A stretch of DNA of 12,926 nt from an uncultured Lachnospiraceae bacterium (GTDB lineage: Bacteria > Bacillota_A > Clostridia > Lachnospirales > Lachnospiraceae). A program made the translations under genes and the position numbers. The number at the start of each line of letters is the position of its first letter. Within the stretch, counting starts at the first letter, position 1. The notes below the pieces were generated by a model. It saw nothing but the letters and a program-made list of their open reading frames with translations, did no database searches and had not been told where the DNA came from. The DNA is taken from contig CAJUQU010000062.1 in the NCBI GenBank assembly GCA_910588595.1, forward strand, positions 3,354-16,279. The letters are read 5' to 3'. This document shows positions 8,076-12,926 of the stretch, one piece after another.

Positions 8076-8534
8076 ATGAAAAATTTGTTTGCGCAGATCA
8101 TGAAGTTTGGTGTGGTAGGTGTGATCTGTTTCGTCATTGATTATATCATTGGCCTCTCAATTATGAATATTATTGTGAAGCTGGGCGGCGATCCGTTGTT
8201 CAAGCTTGCTTCCATGACAGGTTCAGCGCTTGGATTTACAGTTTCCGTGATCATAAATTATATCCTGAGTTTCAAGTTTGTCTTTGAGCGGAAAGAGGAT
8301 ATGGACCGCAGGAAGGAGTTTGCCGCGTTTCTCATACTGAGTGTGATCGGGCTGGGATTGAACCTGCTGATCATCTGGATCTGTGTGGGACCAGTCTACA
8401 GCGGGATCACAGTGCTCCAGCGGATCCTGAATTACGATCTGGCATACACTGGCGCGAAGGCGATCGCGACGGCGGTCGTGATGGTATACAACTTTGTCAC
8501 CAGAAAGATGTTCTTGGAGAAAAAAGGGGAATGA
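8076..8534 (+). CDS. GtrA-family four-helix membrane protein, 152 aa
   Basis: The protein is short and hydrophobic, with four likely transmembrane helices at about 11-34, 43-65, 82-104 and 122-143 and a basic loop (FERKEDMDRRK) between helices 2 and 3. Family-typical patterns are visible: KFGVVGVICFVIDY near the start, GFTVSVIINYILSFKFVF in helix 2 and a final helix ending YNFVTRKMF. GtrA proteins (PF04138) are thought to move undecaprenyl-phosphate-linked sugars across the membrane, or to support teichoic-acid and polysaccharide glycosylation. ATG 8076 follows AGGAG at 8065-8069 by 6 bases. The stop is 1 base before the next start, so the two are probably co-translated. The usual partner, a GtrB-like polyprenyl-phosphate sugar synthase with C-terminal membrane helices, is not in the window. 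No clear promoter was found between the terminator upstream and this gene. Confidence 0.88.
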   Translation: MKNLFAQIMKFGVVGVICFVIDYIIGLSIMNIIVKLGGDPLFKLASMTGSALGFTVSVIINYILSFKFVFERKEDMDRRKEFAAFLILSVIGLGLNLLIIWICVGPVYSGITVLQRILNYDLAYTGAKAIATAVVMVYNFVTRKMFLEKKGE

Positions 8535-8535
8535 T

Positions 8536-9891
8536 ATGTCACTGGCACAGAATATAAAGAAGACGATCAATTACAGCAGAAAAAACGGGTATGGCGAGGC
8601 GGTTGTCGCAGCGTGGGAGCGCGTGACCGCCAAGTATCATGCAGATTATGAATACCGTGCACCCGATCAGGATACACTCGAGCGGCAGCGGTCGGATAAG
8701 AGTATAACGGATCTTAAGTTCTCGATACTTGTGCCGGCATATGAGACGCAGGAAGTCTATATGAGTGCGCTGATCACAAGCTGCATCGAACAGACGTATG
8801 GCAACTGGGAGCTGGTCATAGCGGACGGAAGTGCGAGTGATATCGTGAAACGCACGCTGGACAGGTACCCGGATCAGCGTATCCGGTATGTCAGACTCGA
8901 GGGAAACGACGGCATTGCCGAGAACACGAACCGGGCGATCGAGCTTGCGACAGGTGATTATTACGCTCTGCTGGACCATGATGACCTGCTGACGCCGGAT
9001 GCGCTGTACGAGATGGCACATGCCGTGCAGGAGAGCAGACCGGATGTTGCGTACTCCGATGAGGATAAGTGCGATGAGTTGGGAAAACATTTTTATGATC
9101 CGCATTTTAAGCTTGACTTTAATCTGGATTTGCTGCTGACGAACAATTATGTATGTCATTTCATGGTCGTGCGCGCCGACATTCTCAAGAAGATGCAGAT
9201 CCGAAAAGAGTATGACGGATCCCAGGACTATGATTTGATCCTGAGGGTGGTGGGAAACAGGCTGTTAAAGGAAAGGGAGAACAAGGAGGCAGAGCCGGTC
9301 GAGCAGGCTATAGTACATGTCCCGAAAGTGCTCTACCACTGGCGCTGTCATGAGAATTCTACAGCGGACAATCCGCAGAGCAAGATGTATGCCTATGAGG
9401 CAGGCAAAAAGGCACTGATCGACTTTGCGTCCCGCATGGGGTGGAAAGTGTCTGTGCGCCACAACAAGCACCTTGGTTTCTACCGCATTGAGTACAATCA
9501 CGGTGTGCTGACCCACAGACCGGATCTGGCGGCGGTGGGCGGTTTTGTCGCAAGACATGGCAGGGTGGCTTCGGGTATCTATAAAGGTCAGCCGCTGTTG
9601 TATGCCGGCTATATGAACAGAATGGATCTGTATCAGGATACAGAACTGCTTGACATTCGGAATCTGGCGGTCAACAAGGCGTACCAGGGAGTCTATGAGG
9701 ACGTTACAGGGCAGCCGTACGTCAGCACATTCTGCGCGGAGGACAAGGAGCTGCCGCAGTGGATACAGGATCTGGAGAGGACTGCAGGCGGTGAGGAAAA
9801 ACTGACAAAGCTGGGCGAAAGACTCTGCAGGGAACTGACAGCAGGCGGGGCGCGGCTGCTGCTCGACCCAGTGTGTGTAAGGAAAATATAA
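8536..9891 (+). CDS. Family 2 glycosyltransferase with remnant second GT-A domain, 451 aa
   Basis: The frame extends upstream into the previous gene, but AGGGGA at 8525-8530 fixes ATG 8536 with a 5-base spacer. Residues ~61-275 are a complete GT2 domain: FSILVPAYET, IADGSA at 95-100, ALLDHDD at 144-150 (metal site), VAYSDED at 171-177, DGSQDYD at 227-233 and LYHWRCHENS. It closely resembles the first GT domain of the gene at 4005-6041. After GFYRIEYNH (~314-322), RPDLAAVGGF at 328-337 lines up with RPDVGAVGAK of a second GT2 domain, but the nucleotide-binding first half of that domain and its DxD are absent. The rest (338-451) has no recognisable catalytic motif. No transmembrane helix is seen. 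It should therefore make a single sugar transfer in surface glycan synthesis. Donor and acceptor are unknown. It ends 3 bases before the next gene. Confidence 0.9.
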   Translation: MSLAQNIKKTINYSRKNGYGEAVVAAWERVTAKYHADYEYRAPDQDTLERQRSDKSITDLKFSILVPAYETQEVYMSALITSCIEQTYGNWELVIADGSASDIVKRTLDRYPDQRIRYVRLEGNDGIAENTNRAIELATGDYYALLDHDDLLTPDALYEMAHAVQESRPDVAYSDEDKCDELGKHFYDPHFKLDFNLDLLLTNNYVCHFMVVRADILKKMQIRKEYDGSQDYDLILRVVGNRLLKERENKEAEPVEQAIVHVPKVLYHWRCHENSTADNPQSKMYAYEAGKKALIDFASRMGWKVSVRHNKHLGFYRIEYNHGVLTHRPDLAAVGGFVARHGRVASGIYKGQPLLYAGYMNRMDLYQDTELLDIRNLAVNKAYQGVYEDVTGQPYVSTFCAEDKELPQWIQDLERTAGGEEKLTKLGERLCRELTAGGARLLLDPVCVRKI

Positions 9892-9894
9892 ACT

Positions 9895-10872
9895 ATGATA
9901 AAATCGACGGTAGTGATACCAAATTACAACGGTATCAAGTATATCCAGGCGTGTCTGGAAAGCCTGTACGGCGGCACGACAAAGGAGCTTGCAGTCATCG
10001 TGGTGGATAACGCATCTACGGACGGCAGCATGGAGCTGGTGAGGGAGCGTTTCCCGCAGGTGCATCTGATCGTGAATCAGCAGAACACAGGATTCAGCCA
10101 CGCGGTGAACCAGGGGATCAGGGCGAGTACGACACCCTATGTGATTCTTTTAAATAACGACACGCAGGCAGACCTGTCTTTTGTGCATGAGCTCGAGAAG
10201 ATCATGGACAGCGATCAGGATCAAAAGGTATTTTCCGCTTCGGCAAAGCTGATATCCCTGTACGATAAGGACAGGACAGACGATGCAGGGGATTTCTACT
10301 GTGCCCTGGGCTGGGCATACGCCAGGGGAAAGGGAAAACATCCGGACAGATACACGAAGGATTGTGACATTTTTGCCTCGTGTGCAGGTGCGGCGATCTA
10401 TCGAAGGGAATTGCTGGAAGAAAATCAAGTGGGGCTGTTTGATGAGGAACATTTTGCTTATTTTGAGGACATCGACATCGGCTACAGGGCAAAAATTTAT
10501 GGATATAGAAACAGATTTGCGGCAAACTCTATAGTATACCACGCAGGAAGCGCTACAAGCGGTTCAAGGTACAATACCTTTAAGACCGGACTGGCATCGA
10601 GGAACAGTATCTATATGATATACAAAAATATGCCGGTTTTGCAGATCGTGTTGAATCTGCCGTTTCTGATTATGGGATTTTTGATAAAGACACTGTTTTT
10701 TGTCAGAAAAGGAATGGGAAAGGATTATGTGTCAGGGCTTTTGGGCGGAGTGAAGCTCTCGATGAGCCCTGCCGGAAGAAGACACAGACAAAAATTTGAC
10801 AAAGAGAGATTTTGGAATTACGTGTCGATACAACTGGAACTTTGGAAGAATTTAGTCAGACTTTTTGTATGA
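9895..10872 (+). CDS. Family 2 glycosyltransferase, rhamnosyltransferase-like, 325 aa
   Basis: A compact single-domain GT2 of the type often annotated as rhamnosyltransferase (WcaA/RfbF-like). Visible motifs are TVVIPNYNG at 5-13, VVDNASTDGS at 36-45, NTGFSHAVNQG at 64-74, LLNNDTQ at 85-91 (metal/nucleotide site), CAGAAIYRR at 163-171 and YFEDIDIGYR at 189-198, the acceptor-side acidic motif, followed by HAGSATSGS. A hydrophobic stretch at ~247-270 and a basic tail suggest membrane association near the lipid-linked acceptor. ATG 9895 lies 3 bases after the preceding stop, with AAGGA at 9879-9883 upstream (11-base spacer), so it is part of the same transcription unit. The last third of the gene is more AT-rich than its start. 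Rhamnose specificity is family-level inference only; no dTDP-rhamnose genes are in the window. Confidence 0.9.
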   Translation: MIKSTVVIPNYNGIKYIQACLESLYGGTTKELAVIVVDNASTDGSMELVRERFPQVHLIVNQQNTGFSHAVNQGIRASTTPYVILLNNDTQADLSFVHELEKIMDSDQDQKVFSASAKLISLYDKDRTDDAGDFYCALGWAYARGKGKHPDRYTKDCDIFASCAGAAIYRRELLEENQVGLFDEEHFAYFEDIDIGYRAKIYGYRNRFAANSIVYHAGSATSGSRYNTFKTGLASRNSIYMIYKNMPVLQIVLNLPFLIMGFLIKTLFFVRKGMGKDYVSGLLGGVKLSMSPAGRRHRQKFDKERFWNYVSIQLELWKNLVRLFV

Positions 10873-10884
10873 ATAAAAAATAAG

Positions 10885-10913
10885 TTGTACTTTTGGCTCA
10901 AATATTGTAGAAT
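10885..10913 (+). promoter_or_regulatory. Possible promoter for the sugar phosphotransferase gene
   Basis: TTGTAC at 10885-10890 is followed after 17 bases by TAGAAT at 10908-10913 (5 of 6 to TATAAT). The -35 is weak (TTG only), but the spacing is ideal and the region is AT-rich. Predicted start is near 10920, about 36 bases before TTG 10956. Confidence 0.5.
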
Positions 10914-10942
10914 GAAATGTGTTGAATTCTTTCCATTGGAAT

Positions 10943-10949
10943 AAGGGTG
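10943..10949 (+). promoter_or_regulatory. Ribosome binding site favouring a TTG start
   Basis: AAGGGTG at 10943-10949 has good complementarity to the 16S tail. Its AAGGG core is 8 bases before TTG 10956, but it directly overlaps the alternative GTG at 10947, which would leave no spacer. This favours TTG 10956. Confidence 0.65.
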
Positions 10950-10955
10950 AGAAAA

Positions 10956-12365
10956 TTGATAAGAGATAATCAGAAGTATTTTAACAGACTGCTGGTTCTG
11001 CTCGATGCACTGGTGATCACAGCCACATACTGGTTCTCATGGTTTTTGTGGCTCAGCGGGCTTGTGAAGGAGAATGAACCCGGCACAGGTATTTTGTCAG
11101 TGCAGGTTTATTTTATCGCGTTTCTGGCCATCGTACCGGAATATCTGATCTTATACAATTCAGTTGATTTGTATTCGTCAAAGCGCACAGCGAAGACCGT
11201 ATATGAGATCTTTAATATCATAAAAGCGAATACGATCGGTCTTCTGGCGGTCATGGTAGTGCTGTTTGCCATCAATATACCGGATTTCTCACGAGGTATG
11301 GTTGGCGTGTTCTACGGGATCAATATCGTGGCGGAGTCACTGATGCGCAAGACTGTCCGGTACTGGCTCCGCAGGATGCGCAGGAAAGGATATAATATCA
11401 AGCATATCCTTTTAGTAGGATATTCGCGCGCGGGTGAGGAGTACATCAACAAGATCACAGCAAATCCAGAGTGGGGATACGAAGTGTATGGCATACTGGA
11501 TGACCATGTACCCATAGGCGCAGTGTACAAAGGTGTGAAGGTGACAGGAGAGATCGATTCGCTGCGGACCGTTCTTGCGGAAAATCCGCTTGATGAGATC
11601 AGTATCACACTTTCACTGGCAGACTATGACAGGCTTGAGAATATTGTAAAGGTTTGTGAGAAATCTGGTGTGCACACCAAATTTATACCGGATTATAACA
11701 GTGTGATCCCAAGCAGGCCTTATCTTGAGGATCTGGATGGTCTGGCGGTGGTAAATATCAGACGGGTGCCGCTGAACAATGTGGCAAATATGCTGCTCAA
11801 ACGACTGGTTGATATTGTGGGGGCACTGATCGCGATCGTATTGTCCTCCCCGTTTATGCTGGCGGCGGTGGTCGGAGTGAAGGTGACGAGCAGGGGACCA
11901 TTGATCTTTAAACAGGAAAGAGTAGGGCTTCACAATAAGCCCTTTCAGATGTATAAATTTCGGAGCATGGAGGTCCAGAATGACGCCGATGAGAAAAAGG
12001 GCTGGACGACCAAAAATGATCCGAGAGTCACAAAAGTTGGAAGAATACTGCGAAGTACAAGTATCGATGAGCTTCCACAGCTTTTTAATGTGTTAAAGGG
12101 GGACATGAGCCTGATCGGCCCGCGTCCTGAGAGACCTCTTTTTGTTGAAAAATTTAAAGAGGAAATACCAAGGTATATGATAAAGCATCAGGTCCGTCCT
12201 GGAATCACAGGCTGGGCTCAGGTAAACGGCTACAGGGGGGACACCTCGATCAAGAAGCGGATAGAGTATGACCTTTATTACATTGAAAATTGGTCGATGG
12301 CATTTGACTTTAAGATTTTATTCCTTACATTTTTTAAGGGCTTTATCAATAAAAATGCCTATTAG
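10956..12365 (+). CDS. Undecaprenyl-phosphate sugar phosphotransferase (WcaJ/WbaP-type initiating enzyme), 469 aa
   Basis: This membrane enzyme would transfer a sugar phosphate (glucose or galactose 1-phosphate most likely) from a UDP-sugar to undecaprenyl phosphate, the first step of lipid-linked repeat assembly. The layout is complete: N-terminal membrane helices at ~11-34, 50-70, 89-108 and 112-130; a Rossmann-like region at ~149-220 (ILLVGYSRAGEEY); a hydrophobic re-entrant helix at ~284-308; then the catalytic domain. Signatures include FKQERVGLHNKPFQMYKFRSM-type residues at 318-338, the DELPQLFNVLKGDMSLIGPR motif (371-390) with the catalytic Asp-Glu pair at 371-372, RPGITGWAQVNGYRGDT at 414-430, and YDLYYIENWS. 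Length fits the bacterial polyisoprenyl-phosphate hexose-1-phosphotransferase family. The start is chosen from ribosome-site spacing, and MIRDNQKYFNR resembles the N-terminus common in clostridial homologues. Glucose versus galactose specificity cannot be told. It lies 34 bases upstream of the next gene. Confidence 0.93.
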   Translation: MIRDNQKYFNRLLVLLDALVITATYWFSWFLWLSGLVKENEPGTGILSVQVYFIAFLAIVPEYLILYNSVDLYSSKRTAKTVYEIFNIIKANTIGLLAVMVVLFAINIPDFSRGMVGVFYGINIVAESLMRKTVRYWLRRMRRKGYNIKHILLVGYSRAGEEYINKITANPEWGYEVYGILDDHVPIGAVYKGVKVTGEIDSLRTVLAENPLDEISITLSLADYDRLENIVKVCEKSGVHTKFIPDYNSVIPSRPYLEDLDGLAVVNIRRVPLNNVANMLLKRLVDIVGALIAIVLSSPFMLAAVVGVKVTSRGPLIFKQERVGLHNKPFQMYKFRSMEVQNDADEKKGWTTKNDPRVTKVGRILRSTSIDELPQLFNVLKGDMSLIGPRPERPLFVEKFKEEIPRYMIKHQVRPGITGWAQVNGYRGDTSIKKRIEYDLYYIENWSMAFDFKILFLTFFKGFINKNAY

Positions 12366-12373
12366 ATGGTTTG

Positions 12374-12387
12374 TGCTGACGACAGCA
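12374..12387 (+). other. Small hairpin abutting the ribosome site of the last gene
   Basis: TGCTG (12374-12378) and CAGCA (12383-12387) form a perfect 5-bp stem around ACGA, extendable by two G-U pairs that would involve the first G of GGAGG. It might modestly tune initiation; it could equally be chance. Confidence 0.3.
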
Positions 12388-12388
12388 T

Positions 12389-12393
12389 GGAGG
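12389..12393 (+). promoter_or_regulatory. Strong ribosome binding site of the last gene
   Basis: GGAGG at 12389-12393 is 6 bases upstream of ATG 12400. It decides the start of a frame that runs off the window and whose low-complexity sequence would otherwise be hard to trust. Confidence 0.85.
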
Positions 12394-12399
12394 TTAAAA

Positions 12400-12926
12400 A
12401 TGCAGGATCATGATAAAAATAACAAAAGTAACAATGTCAGGAGAACGTCAGGGAGTGACGGACAGCAGGCGCCAAGGTCAAACGGTCAGCCGCGGCCGTC
12501 CGGCGCGTCCAGATCAAGCGGTCAGCCCCGCAGGCAGGCGCCGTCGGATGGACGGGCGCCAAAGCCAGACGGTCAGCCCCGCAGACAGACACCTTCGGAT
12601 GGGAGTGGGTCAAAATCAAACGGTCAGCCCCGCAGGCAGGCGCCATCAGGAAACGGCAGACAAGGCGCAGGAGGTCAGTCCAGCCCCGCAGGTCAGCCGC
12701 GGCCCAACAACGGCACGCGGGCAAACAGCCGGCAAAGACCGGCAGAAGGATCGAACCAGCCAAAGCCGCGCAGACAGTCATCGGAGGCAGGTCAGACACG
12801 GTCCGGCAACGGGGCGCAGGCAAACAACAGACCGCGGAAGAAGCCCAATAATGGGGCACCGCACAAGACGGCAAAGAAAAAGGGCAAAAAGATCATTCTG
12901 TTTGTCGCAGAGATCTTTTTGCTGCT
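12400..12926 (+). CDS. Basic, disordered N-terminus of a membrane protein, probably LytR-CpsA-Psr (LCP) family (3' end outside window)
   Basis: The frame is open from ATG 12400 to the right edge (175 codons plus 2 bases). Residues 1-155 are almost entirely Q, P, R, G, S, N, K and A, with no hydrophobic stretch: a strongly basic, intrinsically disordered region containing a 17-residue repeat. Residues ~145-164 become lysine-rich (RPRKKPNN, AKKKGKK), then IILFVAEIFLL begins what looks like a transmembrane helix. A long cytoplasmic basic tail followed by one helix is typical of clostridial LCP proteins, which transfer lipid-linked polymers to peptidoglycan, and the preceding initiating phosphotransferase fits that role. 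The catalytic domain is not visible, so a class A penicillin-binding protein or a polysaccharide co-polymerase remains possible. The existence of the gene is well supported; the function is inference. Confidence 0.75.
   Translation, partial: MQDHDKNNKSNNVRRTSGSDGQQAPRSNGQPRPSGASRSSGQPRRQAPSDGRAPKPDGQPRRQTPSDGSGSKSNGQPRRQAPSGNGRQGAGGQSSPAGQPRPNNGTRANSRQRPAEGSNQPKPRRQSSEAGQTRSGNGAQANNRPRKKPNNGAPHKTAKKKGKKIILFVAEIFLL
12484..12672 (+). repeat. In-frame 51-base tandem repeat (17-aa unit GQPRRQxPSDG...)
   Basis: GGTCAGCCCCGCAG starts at 12520, 12571 and (in the same form) 12622, exactly 51 bases apart, encoding GQPRRQAPSDG, GQPRRQTPSDG and GQPRRQAPSGN followed by variable residues. A shorter degenerate copy (GQPRPSG) starts at 12484. 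GGTCAG recurs in phase at 12673 but the rest of that unit has diverged. The repeat lies wholly in the disordered head of the last gene. Confidence 0.85.

Noticed and set aside
9265..10101. 278-codon minus-strand open frame
   Set aside because: Lies across two clear GT genes and gives a His/Cys/Arg-rich product typical of antisense reading.
12484..12740. Possible CRISPR-like or direct-repeat array
   Set aside because: The period is 51 bases and in frame, units diverge progressively, and there are no unique spacers of even length; it is a protein-coding tandem repeat.
12437..12874. 145-codon minus-strand open frame with repeated CGADRL units
   Set aside because: The repeat is only the antisense reading of the 51-base tandem repeat; the + strand frame has a strong ribosome site and runs into a membrane helix.

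Overview
This window looks like part of a cell-surface polysaccharide (exopolysaccharide, capsule or wall-linked glycan) locus from a low-to-mid GC Gram-positive Firmicute, most likely a Lachnospiraceae-type Clostridia. That placement is an inference. It rests on strong AGGAGG-type ribosome sites, sigma-A-like promoters, the double-domain family 2 glycosyltransferases (GT2), and a cluster ending in an undecaprenyl-phosphate sugar phosphotransferase and a probable LytR-CpsA-Psr protein. All genes are on the + strand. No tRNA, rRNA, CRISPR array, transposase or phage gene is visible.

Region 1 (1-6041) holds three large GT2 genes. The first is cut by the left edge, the second starts 35 bases after it, and the third overlaps the second. 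Genes 1 and 2 are paralogues with the same layout: an N-terminal half-domain resembling a GT-A fold that has lost its DxD, then an intact GT2 domain, then a C-terminal beta-rich module of about 100 residues. Gene 3 has a coiled-coil head and two intact GT2 domains.

Region 2 (6042-6263) is a gene-free spacer of about 220 bases with three consecutive inverted repeats, then a good promoter (TTGAAA-17-TTTAAT) and a strong ribosome site.

Region 3 (6264-8040) is a complete phosphoglucomutase-type sugar-phosphate mutase gene, followed by a likely terminator. It would connect glucose 6-phosphate to glucose 1-phosphate and so to nucleotide-sugar supply.

Region 4 (8076-10872) is a tight three-gene set: a GtrA-family four-helix membrane protein, a GT2 enzyme whose C-terminal half looks like the remnant of a second GT-A domain, and a rhamnosyltransferase-like GT2. 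Gaps between them are 1 and 3 bases.

Region 5 (10873-12926) has a possible promoter, then a polyprenyl-phosphate sugar phosphotransferase (WcaJ/WbaP type), which would load the first sugar phosphate on undecaprenyl phosphate and probably starts at TTG. After it comes the 5' part of a gene for a protein with a very basic, repeat-bearing disordered N-terminus running into a membrane helix, probably an LCP ligase that would attach the finished polymer to the wall. Together the genes cover precursor supply, lipid-linked initiation, chain extension by several GT2s, a lipid-linked-sugar membrane step and possibly wall attachment. No polymerase, Wzx flippase or ABC exporter lies inside the window.
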